NCBI GenBank assembly: GCA_020631675.1
Contig: JAHDGT010000081.1
Span: 1 to 13,122 of the forward strand
DNA: 13,122 nt
Source: Bacteroidota bacterium
GTDB taxonomy: Bacteria; Bacteroidota; Bacteroidia; Chitinophagales; UBA2359
Direction of reading: 5' to 3'
Positions 1 through 7,607 of this stretch are shown here, one piece after another (positions within the stretch are counted from its first letter, which is position 1; each line of letters begins with the position of its first letter). Below the pieces are notes generated by a model that was not told the DNA's origin, did no database searches, and saw only the letters and a list, made by a program, of their open reading frames with translations. The position numbers were made by a program, and so were the translations under genes.

Positions 1-220
1 GGTATCTATATTTGTTGTGGCGGATCTGTTCGGCGGGAGACTCGATAAATCGGTTCTCTAGGATTTGTTTTTTCGATAGAAAATATGTTCGTTTAGCAAA
101 AGGCGCAGGCAAGCAGCGCCGCTACAAGAGAAGACGTTCATATTCTGTACGCGGTAGATAGATGCAATGCGTCTCTACGTTTATGGGGTAAACCTATAAG
201 GGTAAACATTGTCCGGTGTG

Positions 221-359
221 TTGCGCAAGGGATAGGAGTGGTTATGAGCCAGCCAGATGCGCCCTGAGCGGCGGCATAAAAAGGCGGCCCAGAGGTAGCC
301 ATTTTTATGCCTGCCAGCGAAGCAGCAGATGGCTGGGGAATTTGAACGGATAGCCCGGT
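221..359 (+). repeat. 139-nt structured intergenic repeat, copy 1 (possible ncRNA)
   Basis: This copy matches 10750-10888 in the same orientation without gaps; I count 120 of 139 identical positions. It is bounded by TTGCGCAAGGGATAG at the left and GAACGGATAGCCCGGT at the right, so the ends can pair GGG with CCC. Inside is a strong hairpin: GGCATAAAAA (273-282) pairs with TTTTTATGCC (303-312), extended by GGC/GCC pairs on both sides across single-base bulges. A second stem, CCAGCCA (249-255) with TGGCTGG (330-336), encloses it. Fifteen of the 19 differences between the copies fall within the two divergent blocks around this second stem, and pairing is kept in both copies. From memory, Bacteroidota genomes contain many intergenic elements bounded by similar GGGATAG and GGATAGCCC ends; whether this equals a named Rfam family such as flavo-1 is not something I can confirm. 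The transcribed strand is inferred. Confidence 0.8.
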
Positions 360-369
360 GGACGCAGTT

Positions 370-386
370 AAAGCTTGCGCTTTTTT
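370..386 (+). terminator. Small terminator-like hairpin after repeat copy 1
   Basis: AAAGC (370-374) and GCTTT (379-383) form a 5-bp stem around a TTGC loop, and six T residues run through 381-386. It lies 10 nt beyond the end of the structured repeat, where it could end a short plus-strand transcript of the repeat. The stem is short, so termination strength is doubtful. Confidence 0.35.
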
Positions 387-388
387 AG

Positions 389-416
389 ACTTGAGACATG
401 AGACTCGAGACGTGAG
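389..416. repeat. Four tandem heptamers ACNNGAG
   Basis: Four consecutive 7-base units read ACTTGAG, ACATGAG, ACTCGAG and ACGTGAG. The first two and last three bases are fixed while the central dinucleotide differs in each. Four units is short, but the pattern is exact. Similar heptameric short tandem repeats are known from cyanobacteria (STRR sequences), and I recall comparable runs in Bacteroidota intergenic regions. No coding role is visible. Confidence 0.6.
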
Positions 417-519
417 ATTTTGTTCCGAAAGCCGATAATTGTTCCTTGAAGCAGCGCAGGCTTTAATTGCGGACATGCGCCATTAGTATCTGATTACGAA
501 TTAGCACAATTGATTTGAT

Positions 520-1854
520 ATGGTTTTAAAAGAGAGAGTTGGAAAGTTAAGCTTTGGTCTATCATACATGCTGGTATTGCTGGTCACTGCTTTACTTTTT
601 TCTTGTGGTGGAGGTGAAAGTGGGGATGCGAATGACGCTAAGTCAACTAAAAAAGGGAAAATGGATTTGGATAAAGATCTGCCGATACAGCCGGGTTTGT
701 GGAAGGCGTATTTGATGTTGAATGAGCATGAGCCGATTCGTTTGCCGGTGAATTTTGAGTTCGCTGAAAAGGACGGGAAGTACACGATGACTTTCATAAA
801 TGGTCCGGAGCGGATCTTGGTGGATGATGTGACGATGGAGGGAGATAGCATTTTGAGTGCGAAGTTTCCGCATTATGATTCTGAGATCCGGGTGCGCTAT
901 AATAAGATCCGTTTGCACGGGCGTTGGCACAACTATGCTAAGGGTAAGGATTATGTGATTCCTTTTTATGCTTTGTACGGGGATAGTACGCGTTTTATTC
1001 ACAACTACGAGGAAGAGCCGATCAATGTGAATGGCAGGTGGGCAACGATGTTTTTTGGTCCGGGCAGATCCAGCAAGACGGATGCGGTGGCGGAGTTTGT
1101 TCAAGCCGAGGGGAGTGATCGAGTGACGGGTACTTTTCAGACGCCTACAGGGGATTACCGATTCTTAGAAGGCAATGCGGGCAATGGCAAATTGTCATTG
1201 TCTTGTTTTGATGGTTCGCATGCGTTTATGTTCACGGCACAGATCGATGAGTACAAGGATCTGGAAGGGCATTTTTACAGTGGGAACCACTGGCATGAGA
1301 CCTGGACGGCTTATAGAGATGATACCGTATCTATGCCTGACCCTACCACACTTACGGCATGGGATAAGGGGATTTCACCTTCTTTTAAAGGTTTTGATCT
1401 GAAAGATGGGCAAGTAGTGACGGAAAAAGATGAACGCTTTAAAGATAAAGTGGTTTTGCTGCAGATCATGGGTACATGGTGCCCCAATTGCAGGGACGAG
1501 ACGGAGTTTTTTGTTGACCTCCACAAGAAGTATCATAAGGATGGTTTAGAGATCGTGGCTTTGGCTTTTGAGTCTGCTGATGAGTTCCAGGAGGCGAAAC
1601 CAGTGATGGATAAATACGCTGCACATTTTGACATCCCTTATACTATGCTGTATGGGGGCGAGGCGGATAAGAAGCTAGCGAGTAAAGCACTGCCTTTTTT
1701 AGATAAAGTAACGGCTTACCCGACCAGTGTGATCATTGGTTATGATGGCAAAGTGAAGCATGTGCATACGGGCTATAATGGTCCGGCGACCAAGGAATAT
1801 GAAGCACAAAATAAGCAGTTCGAAGATTGGGTAGCGGCGGAGTTGAAGCCATAA
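520..1854 (+). CDS. TlpA-like thioredoxin-fold lipoprotein
   Basis: This is a 444-residue exported lipoprotein with a C-terminal thiol-disulfide oxidoreductase domain. The N-terminus has a hydrophobic segment (about 11-28) ending in LFSC, so Cys29 is the likely lipidation site, followed by a GGG and charged linker. Residues 55-280 form a beta-rich region I cannot assign to a named family. Residues 285-444 are a TlpA/AhpC-like thioredoxin fold: the WCPNC redox motif has Trp320, Cys321 and Cys324, and the cis-proline is Pro401 in AYPTS. Family members reduce or shuffle disulfides in the cell envelope, often in cytochrome c maturation or oxidative-stress response; the partner here is unknown. 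A downstream ATG (Met17) would leave a shorter but still workable signal, so the exact start is uncertain. The gene stands alone: the next gene is on the opposite strand. Confidence 0.9.
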   Translation: MVLKERVGKLSFGLSYMLVLLVTALLFSCGGGESGDANDAKSTKKGKMDLDKDLPIQPGLWKAYLMLNEHEPIRLPVNFEFAEKDGKYTMTFINGPERILVDDVTMEGDSILSAKFPHYDSEIRVRYNKIRLHGRWHNYAKGKDYVIPFYALYGDSTRFIHNYEEEPINVNGRWATMFFGPGRSSKTDAVAEFVQAEGSDRVTGTFQTPTGDYRFLEGNAGNGKLSLSCFDGSHAFMFTAQIDEYKDLEGHFYSGNHWHETWTAYRDDTVSMPDPTTLTAWDKGISPSFKGFDLKDGQVVTEKDERFKDKVVLLQIMGTWCPNCRDETEFFVDLHKKYHKDGLEIVALAFESADEFQEAKPVMDKYAAHFDIPYTMLYGGEADKKLASKALPFLDKVTAYPTSVIIGYDGKVKHVHTGYNGPATKEYEAQNKQFEDWVAAELKP

Positions 1855-1889
1855 AAAAAAGACCACGAGCACACAACACGCTCGTGGTC
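1853..1889 (-). terminator. Intrinsic terminator acting on minus-strand transcripts
   Basis: A perfect 10-bp stem pairs GACCACGAGC (1861-1870) with its complement at 1880-1889 around a 9-nt loop. Eight A residues (1853-1860) precede it on the plus strand, so the T-tract lies on the minus strand. It therefore fits the end of the methyltransferase transcript, about 160 nt past that gene's stop. It begins inside the stop codon of the plus-strand lipoprotein gene. There is no T-tract on the plus side, although the hairpin may still protect that mRNA end. Confidence 0.75.
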
Positions 1890-2048
1890 ACCAAAAGAAG
1901 TAAATATGAAGAAGTTTTGAACGACTTTGTGACTGTTATACATTTGAAAAGTATCGGTATCTAAGGATAATCTTGCACAGTCATCGCCAACACTAACGTT
2001 GTTTAAGGCTTTTTAGTTTCTTATTATTTGTTAAAGCCTAAAGTAAAG

Positions 2049-2651
2049 TCATTTAGCCAACAACTTAAGAAAGAGTTCATTGCCAGCTCGTGGTGAAATG
2101 GAGTTGTAGCAAGTCTCCATCGTATGTATATGGAATTGTGTGGAAAAGAGTTTTTCGTATTCTTCTTTTTGTCCACCATAAGGCGGGTGATCTTCGTATA
2201 GTGGGATGTTGAACAATAATCCGACTAGTTTGCCAGTTGGTTTTAAAAGCTTAGCACATTGCTGCACATAGGCTGGTCGCAAGCTGGGGTTAATGGCACA
2301 AAAGAAAGTTTGCTCTATGATCAGGTCAAAACGAGCGGAAGCTGCTGTGTTGAATTCAAAGAAGTTAATGTGCAGTAGATGATTCTGATTAAAATCAGGA
2401 TGTTGCTCGTGGAAGGCTTTTAAAGGTGCTTTTGCCCAATCAAGCAGAAATACATTCGTGAAGCCTTGTTCGTGCAGATAGGCAGCTTCGTGGGCATTGC
2501 CGCAGCCAGGTATTAGTATGCGTGCTTTTTTATCTGTTAACTGGTCAAAGTAAGCTTTTAGCGGAGGGCTAAGCTGCCCCATGTCCCAACCAATTTCGCC
2601 CTTTTCGTAGCGGTTTTGCCAGTAGCTGTCTGTTAGTTTTGTATTCGACAT
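2049..2651 (-). CDS. TPMT-family SAM-dependent methyltransferase
   Basis: This 200-residue cytosolic methyltransferase belongs to the thiopurine S-methyltransferase superfamily. The order of motifs is typical: an N-terminal WQNRY...GWDMG segment (residues 11-25) that closes over the substrate, the SAM-binding motif ILIPGCGNAHEAAYL (45-59), an acidic residue after strand 2 (Asp71 in LLDWAK), and the family signature EQTFFCAI (113-120). The DHPPYGG stretch (154-160) resembles the conserved C-terminal family segment. Length is normal for bacterial members. The real substrate is unknown; relatives methylate thiols, halide or thiocyanate ions, or metalloids such as tellurite. It is a single-gene unit facing away from the coiled-coil gene across a 224-nt gap. 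I saw no convincing promoter for it, only a 7-base TAGTTTG-like sequence on the minus strand near 2675. Confidence 0.9.
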   Translation of the reverse strand: MSNTKLTDSYWQNRYEKGEIGWDMGQLSPPLKAYFDQLTDKKARILIPGCGNAHEAAYLHEQGFTNVFLLDWAKAPLKAFHEQHPDFNQNHLLHINFFEFNTAASARFDLIIEQTFFCAINPSLRPAYVQQCAKLLKPTGKLVGLLFNIPLYEDHPPYGGQKEEYEKLFSTQFHIHTMETCYNSISPRAGNELFLKLLAK

Positions 2652-2748
2652 AAGAAATAAAATGAATTGATGTACCCAAACTAGTACAAGCTCTTAAATA
2701 AATCAGCTTTACTAAGGCTAGATGACCATAAAACACTACTATTCAAGC

Positions 2749-2785
2749 TTTGGTTTTAATAATAAGCAAGGGATAGCTACTTTTG
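2749..2785 (+). promoter_or_regulatory. Bacteroidota-type promoter candidate for the coiled-coil gene
   Basis: TACTTTTG at 2778-2785 matches the TAnnTTTG -7 element exactly. A TTTG at 2749-2752 could serve as the -33 element, but the 25-nt spacing is longer than the usual 19-21, so only the -7 part is well supported. The start codon at 2876 lies about 90 nt downstream, leaving room for a long leader. Confidence 0.45.
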
Positions 2786-2875
2786 TAAGTAATCAATTCA
2801 CCCAATTCACTATAACACAGTGTTGGTCGAAAGTGGGTTGTATCACACTCATCCCTTTAATTTAAATTTCAAATT

Positions 2876-3868
2876 ATGGCAGGTAGCGGAAATAACACCC
2901 CCTTTTTCGTGGCTGGTATTTTATTGTTATTGTTGTTGAGCGGTATTTTGCTTTACAATAATCTGAGCATGCGCAACCAACATACGGAGGCTTTGGAGGT
3001 CTTGGGGCAACAGCAGGCCGACTTGGAGAACGAGTATGATCGCGTAATGGAGGAACTGGAGATGTACAAGCAAGAAAATGTTGAGTTAGACAGTACACTG
3101 GTACAGATCCAAGAAGATGTGGAGGCGAAACAAGCCGAGATCGAGCGCTTATTACGCAGTGGCAGAGCCAGCAGAGGTGAATTACAGCAAGCGAGAGACC
3201 TGATCGCTTCTATGCGTTATGATGTAGATAATTACAAGCAGCAGATCGCTGAGTTACAATACAAAAACCAACAGCTGGATAGAGATAATCAGACGCTGAC
3301 AGCCGAAAAAGAACTGCTTACCACCTCTAATGTGAAACTGCAAGAAGAGGTAACGGAAAAAGCTGCAGCTATCGTGGATCTGGAGGACACCAAACGTACT
3401 TTAGAATCTGAGCGCAGTGAGTTATCAGAGGAAAAGGATATGCTGACGGCCAAGGTAACTCGTGGTCAGGTACTTCAAGCATCTGCTGTACGTGCTGATG
3501 GCGTGAAATACAAGAAAAACGGCAAAGAGATTGAGGTGAAAAAAGCACGTCAAACTGAAAAGATACGAGTCTGTTTTGATGTGATGCCGAACCCTTTGGC
3601 GCAGTCTGGTGGTAAAGATGTAATGATGCGTTTAACCACTGGAAAAGGAGAACCCGTTTATTTGCCTGCACAGGGTTCAGGAACCTTTGAAAATGCGGAT
3701 ACAGGCGAGGAAATGCGCTTTACCACAGCTGGTACTATAGACTATCGCGGACAGCAGGATACCTACTGCATGTACTGGCAGCAAGATACTTACCCACAAG
3801 GGGAATACACTGCTGAGGTATGGCAAGATGGCTATATGATGGGTAGTACTAAGGTCGATCTGAAGTAA
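2876..3868 (+). CDS. Membrane-anchored coiled-coil protein, function unknown
   Basis: The product has 330 residues in three parts. A short polar N-terminus is followed by one very hydrophobic segment (about 10-27), probably an uncleaved signal anchor because no lipobox or cleavage site is obvious. Residues 33-195 are rich in Glu, Gln, Lys and Leu with heptad spacing and should form a long coiled coil. Residues 199-330 are a compact, probably beta-rich domain with conserved-looking motifs: VKYKKNGKEIE (210-220), KIRVCFDV (229-236), a GSGTF turn (267-271) and DTYCMYW (295-301). I recall similar three-part hypothetical proteins in other Bacteroidota but know of no assigned function. The layout suggests a periplasmic spacer or adaptor tethered to the inner membrane. 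It is a single gene ended by a strong hairpin. Confidence 0.85.
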   Translation: MAGSGNNTPFFVAGILLLLLLSGILLYNNLSMRNQHTEALEVLGQQQADLENEYDRVMEELEMYKQENVELDSTLVQIQEDVEAKQAEIERLLRSGRASRGELQQARDLIASMRYDVDNYKQQIAELQYKNQQLDRDNQTLTAEKELLTTSNVKLQEEVTEKAAAIVDLEDTKRTLESERSELSEEKDMLTAKVTRGQVLQASAVRADGVKYKKNGKEIEVKKARQTEKIRVCFDVMPNPLAQSGGKDVMMRLTTGKGEPVYLPAQGSGTFENADTGEEMRFTTAGTIDYRGQQDTYCMYWQQDTYPQGEYTAEVWQDGYMMGSTKVDLK

Positions 3869-3900
3869 AGTCGGACACCTTCAAAATCTTATCGGTTTAC

Positions 3901-3939
3901 AAAAGGGCTGTTTCCAAAATAGGAAACAGCCCTTTTTTT
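3901..3939. terminator. Strong shared (bidirectional) terminator
   Basis: A perfect 15-bp stem pairs 3901-3915 with 3922-3936 around a 6-nt loop. Its plus-strand 3' side ends in seven T residues (3933-3939); on the minus strand the other arm ends in four T. It lies 32 nt after the coiled-coil gene and about 20 nt after the stop of the BrkB-family gene, so it should end both convergent transcripts. Confidence 0.9.
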
Positions 3940-3958
3940 GTCCAAGTACTTACTTTAG

Positions 3959-4855
3959 TCATTGATCGATCAACTCCGCATATTCTGTAGGCAGGATTTT
4001 CTCTTCTCCTCTAAGGGTGATGACCTTAGTGAATTGAGCTCCGAATAAGATCATTAAGCAAGAATAGGAAAGCCATAGTAAGACTAAGATAATAGACTGC
4101 GCGGCTCCATAAGCGGATCCCGGACTGGCGTGTGTGAAGTAGTAACTGAGTGCGAATTTACCAATGGAAAAGAGGAATGCGGTAACGATCCCGCCTAACC
4201 ACACATGCCTCCATTTAATGTAGACATCGGGTAATATCTTAAACAGCAGAATGAATAAGATACTGAAAATACCTATCTCCACCAGATGGTTCAGTGTTGA
4301 AATATAGTGGTAGGTGAGATGAGGGAAATTCTCTTCAACCCATACGGCTGTAATGTTAATGATGGTGGTACAGATCAAGGAGGCGATGAATAGAAATATG
4401 GTTAAAAAAACAAGTCCGATCGAGAATAAACGATCTCTTGCTATTTTGTATAGTCCGTACACTTTCAATGCGCGTACCCCCCAAATGGCATTCAAAGCTT
4501 TTTGCATGGAGATGAACAGTCCTGTAGCTCCATAGAATAATGTCCCTACGGCTATGAGTATGGCATTAGGGGTTTCATCTAAGTTGATGCTTTGTTTGAG
4601 CATGACATCGATCATACTTGCGGCATCAAATCCGAGAATTTTTTCAAGTTCAGTTATGATACCCGAACGCACTGCGCTTTGACGAAAAAAAGCACCTGCC
4701 ATTCGAATTGCCAAGATCAAAAGAGCTGGCAGGAAGAATAGCGCATAGTAGGATAATGCCGCACTGGTTTGAAATGGATTGTTAGACAACCAGCTCCTGT
4801 AAGTTTCTCTCCAGATTTGGCGAGTAGCTGTTATTTTTTTTCTCCAATAACTCAT
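3959..4855 (-). CDS. YihY/virulence factor BrkB family membrane protein
   Basis: This 298-residue inner-membrane protein has about six transmembrane segments (roughly 32-54, 96-118, 146-170, 192-210, 218-240 and 252-276). Family features include the amphipathic start followed by SAALSYYALF (31-40), the FYGATGLFISMQKALNAIW region (108-125), and LPDVYIKWRHVW (208-219) before the fifth segment. Proteins of this family were once labelled ribonuclease BN, which was an error for E. coli YihY; their biochemical role remains unclear, with transport suggested. Length is typical. Its start follows the stop codon of the peptidase gene by 2 nt, so the two are almost certainly co-transcribed and translationally linked. 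It is the last gene of the minus-strand run, before the shared terminator. Confidence 0.9.
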   Translation of the reverse strand: MSYWRKKITATRQIWRETYRSWLSNNPFQTSAALSYYALFFLPALLILAIRMAGAFFRQSAVRSGIITELEKILGFDAASMIDVMLKQSINLDETPNAILIAVGTLFYGATGLFISMQKALNAIWGVRALKVYGLYKIARDRLFSIGLVFLTIFLFIASLICTTIINITAVWVEENFPHLTYHYISTLNHLVEIGIFSILFILLFKILPDVYIKWRHVWLGGIVTAFLFSIGKFALSYYFTHASPGSAYGAAQSIILVLLWLSYSCLMILFGAQFTKVITLRGEEKILPTEYAELIDQ

Positions 4856-4857
4856 TG

Positions 4858-7590
4858 CTACTTCTTCATATCCAGTTCGCGTATCAAGAATGCCCAGCGG
4901 TCGGACCAGTCTTTAATTTTTTGAGCCGTCGTTCTGCCCGACTTATGTCCTGCGCCTTTGTCAATTCTGATGAGCATAGGTCTATCTCCTTCATATGCGG
5001 CTTGTAATCTGGCAGCATATTTATAGGAGTGAGCCGGTACTACACGATCATCTCTTTCGGCGGTTATGATGTAGGTAGCAGGGTAGTTCAATCCCTCTTT
5101 TATATTGTGATAGGGAGAATAGGAATATAGATTTTCAAACTGAGTGGAATCAGAGGCACTGCCATACTCCGTGGCCCAAGCCCATCCAATGGTGAATTTT
5201 TCATAGCGCAGCATATCCATCACGCCTACAACCGGTAGGGCGGCACGAAATAGCTCCGGGCGTTGATTCATGACGGCACCTATCAATAATCCGCCGTTTG
5301 AGCGACCGATACCCGCTAATTTATTCGGACTGGTATAGCCTTGGTCTATTAGAAATTCAGCGGCTGTTATATAGTCATCAAATACATTCTGCTTGTTCAG
5401 TTGCATGCCAGCTTGATGCCATTCTTCGCCATACTCTGAACCACCTCTAAGGTTAACGGTAACATAAACCCCACCTGCTTCATAGAAGGGGAGTAGCTCT
5501 ACTTTAAATTCTGGTATTCTGGAAATATTAAAGCCGCCATAGCCATACAAGAGTACAGGATTACTATGGTCTTTCACCAGTCCCTTTTTTGCTGTGATGT
5601 ACATGGGGATAAGTGTACTATCCTTACTGGCATAGAAGATCTGAGTAGTTTCATAGTCTTCGAAATTGAAATCCACTTCAGGCTCGAAAAATGCTTTTTC
5701 TTCTTGGGTTTCCCAGTTAAAAACGAATACGGAAGGTGGCTGCAAGAAAGACTCCAATTGATAGTAGAGTTCTTTGCTTTTTGAAAGCAGCTGTATGTTT
5801 TTCATGATGCCCGCTCTTTCGGGCGTTTTAGCAATGAATTGGTAGGACACACTGGATTGACGAGGGTCTTTGCTGATCCGTTCTTTCCCTTTTTCTTTTT
5901 TGTAGATGTAAGCCACACTTTTCACATCCTCAAGATATTCCACCATGATGTAATTAGCCCTCATCTTTAAAGAGCGTATGGCGAATTTAGCTTCCGGAAG
6001 TACCAGTTGCCAATCTTTATATTCTGGATGATCGATGTGGAAACGCTTCACACAACCATTGGGCGCGTCTCGATCCGTTTTAACATAAATCCAATCATCT
6101 TTAACATAAACAATGTTATATCGATGCCCGAATTCATTGATCAAAGGTAGAAAGTTGGGGTTTTCCCAAGTACTCACAGGGCAATAGTATATTTTATTCC
6201 CTTTTTTCCCGTGTTCAGATATGAAAAGCAAGAGAATGTTTCCACGAACGCTAACATAAGCACTGCGTTGAGGGTGTTCCGTGTCTTCATAAACTAAAAT
6301 ATCCTCGGATTGAGGTGTGCCTACTTTGTGGTAATATATTTTACGATACTCATTGCTACCTGAAAGTTCAGTTCCTGCTTCTGGCGACATATACCTACCA
6401 TAAAAAAAGCCGTCATTATACCAGGAAACATCAGAAAATTTAATGTTCTGCAAGTGGTCATCTAGCTTCTTAGCCTTATCAACATCCATGACATAGTACT
6501 CTCGCCAATCTGAACCACCGGTGGAGGTGGAGTAGGCTAAATACTTATTATCTCTGGAGAAAGAAATATTAGATAGGGATACAGAGCCATCATCAGAAAA
6601 GGTGTTGGGGTCTAAAAAGACCTCTCCATCACCATCACGAGTAGCCATCTTGAAAAGCACATTATGAGATTGTAGCCCATCATTTCTATACTGGAAAAAA
6701 TGCTCCCCCCTTTGAAATGGGATTTTTCGCTTTTCATAGTTCCAAAGCTCAGTCATTCTCTTTCGGATGTCATACAAATGTGGGGATGAACTCAAATAAG
6801 CATCCGTGAGGGCATTTTGAGCATTTACCCAATCTTTTGTTTCTAGCGCATTGTCATCTTCTAACCAACGATAAGGGTCAGCTACTTCTTTACCGTGGAG
6901 GACTTCTACCACATCATCTATTCTACTGATAGGATAGGGAAGTGCAAGGGGATCTATTTTTTCAAATAAGTAGCCACTTTTCACTGCACCCCAAACTTGT
7001 TCGTCTTGTGCATCATAGCCTCGATCCCAACTGAGTATTGCGTTTTCTGTAATGACAACTTCACTAGTCGCATAGGAAGCTCCTCTTAAATTACTGGCAC
7101 ACTCTTTTTCGACCGTACTGCCAACATAGCCCTTCGCGGATTTTGTCATTACTATTTTACAGCCTTCTCTGATCTTTAATGAATCGGGATTGATTTTTTC
7201 AAAAAGAGGGTGGTCTGCATGCGCCTGAATAAATCGTGCTTGACTATCTAATCTATAAACTACACTTTCGATAGAATATTTATCTGTTTTTTGTATGTGG
7301 TATACTCTTTGGCGATAAGGGCGATCCTGCATGCTCGCAATGGCTTGCTCTACGTACAACCATTTACCATCCGTTCTATCTTCCCAAATAGGAAGCATTC
7401 TGAGGTTGATGTTGTAGTAATCGGTATCCTGTTGTGCTTGTCTATAGCTGTTGAAAGTGCCACTCATCCAGTTGGCCAACTCGCTTTCATCTACCTTCAG
7501 TTGGTCTGACTGAAGGTTCTTAGAAGAACAAGAAGAAATGAGAATGAGACAGGAAATCAATAGGAACGTGAGAAAGTATCGTTGCTGCAT
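4858..7590 (-). CDS. Lipoprotein fusion: CpcT/CpeT domain plus prolyl oligopeptidase (S9A)
   Basis: This is one uninterrupted 910-residue reading frame. Residues 1-20 are a signal peptide with lipobox ISSC, so Cys21 should be lipidated and the protein sits in the envelope. Residues 37-210 look like a CpcT/CpeT domain, the fold of phycobilin lyases: WLYVEQA (77-83), PYRQRVYH (91-98), REGC (141-144) paired with Cys164, RGASYATSEV (169-178) and SWDRGYD (187-193). After a linker of about 10 residues comes a complete S9A prolyl oligopeptidase. DPYRWLED (238-245) is its N-terminal signature, 285-640 should be the beta-propeller, and 645-910 the hydrolase domain with Ser764 in GRSNGG, Asp847 or Asp848 in DDRVVP, and His882 in GAGHK. 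The peptidase should cut short peptides after proline. The role of the CpeT domain outside photosynthetic organisms is unknown. An ordinary S9A enzyme is about 700 residues, so the extra 200 are the fused domain. Confidence 0.9.
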   Translation of the reverse strand: MQQRYFLTFLLISCLILISSCSSKNLQSDQLKVDESELANWMSGTFNSYRQAQQDTDYYNINLRMLPIWEDRTDGKWLYVEQAIASMQDRPYRQRVYHIQKTDKYSIESVVYRLDSQARFIQAHADHPLFEKINPDSLKIREGCKIVMTKSAKGYVGSTVEKECASNLRGASYATSEVVITENAILSWDRGYDAQDEQVWGAVKSGYLFEKIDPLALPYPISRIDDVVEVLHGKEVADPYRWLEDDNALETKDWVNAQNALTDAYLSSSPHLYDIRKRMTELWNYEKRKIPFQRGEHFFQYRNDGLQSHNVLFKMATRDGDGEVFLDPNTFSDDGSVSLSNISFSRDNKYLAYSTSTGGSDWREYYVMDVDKAKKLDDHLQNIKFSDVSWYNDGFFYGRYMSPEAGTELSGSNEYRKIYYHKVGTPQSEDILVYEDTEHPQRSAYVSVRGNILLLFISEHGKKGNKIYYCPVSTWENPNFLPLINEFGHRYNIVYVKDDWIYVKTDRDAPNGCVKRFHIDHPEYKDWQLVLPEAKFAIRSLKMRANYIMVEYLEDVKSVAYIYKKEKGKERISKDPRQSSVSYQFIAKTPERAGIMKNIQLLSKSKELYYQLESFLQPPSVFVFNWETQEEKAFFEPEVDFNFEDYETTQIFYASKDSTLIPMYITAKKGLVKDHSNPVLLYGYGGFNISRIPEFKVELLPFYEAGGVYVTVNLRGGSEYGEEWHQAGMQLNKQNVFDDYITAAEFLIDQGYTSPNKLAGIGRSNGGLLIGAVMNQRPELFRAALPVVGVMDMLRYEKFTIGWAWATEYGSASDSTQFENLYSYSPYHNIKEGLNYPATYIITAERDDRVVPAHSYKYAARLQAAYEGDRPMLIRIDKGAGHKSGRTTAQKIKDWSDRWAFLIRELDMKK

Positions 7591-7607
7591 AAACCATATG
7601 TTTGCAA

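Larger units (their letters stand above)
1..519. other. Gene-free stretch with repeats
   Basis: I recognise no gene here. The first 220 bases hold short open stretches only. A weak AT-rich hairpin (arms 45-51 and 62-68, then five T) could be the end of a plus-strand transcript entering from the left. A 5-bp GC hairpin (102-106 with 116-120) is also present. From 221 the stretch is made of non-coding repeats described separately: the 139-nt structured repeat, a small terminator-like hairpin, and four tandem heptamers. The last 100 bases before the gene at 520 show no clear promoter; TTGATTTG at 510-517 matches the Bacteroidota -7 element in seven of eight positions but sits directly against the start codon. 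Confidence 0.5.

Noticed and set aside
2..61. Possible C-terminal tail of a plus-strand gene entering from the left (19 codons to a TAG)
   Set aside because: Too short to identify and the other two frames are also open nearby; only the missing upstream sequence could decide.
138..476. Minus-strand open frame of 112 codons
   Set aside because: It runs through repeat copy 1 and the heptamers. The peptide it shares with the frame at 10727-10951 (containing SLAGIKMATSGPPFYAAAQ) is simply the translated repeat, and the substitutions track RNA pairing, not codon positions.
643..1104. Long antisense open frame within the lipoprotein gene
   Set aside because: It is a shadow of the sense frame with no signal, domain or start context; the sense frame has a clear lipobox and thioredoxin motif.
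2006..2039. Hairpin AGGCTTT/AAAGCCT just after the methyltransferase gene
   Set aside because: Seven pairs with a 20-nt loop and no T-tract next to it on the minus strand; the terminator at 1853-1889 is far better.
6961..7482. Phycobilisome-related or photosynthetic origin suggested by the CpeT-like domain
   Set aside because: No other bilin or phycobiliprotein gene is present, the domain is exported as a lipoprotein, and CpeT-like proteins occur in non-photosynthetic bacteria.
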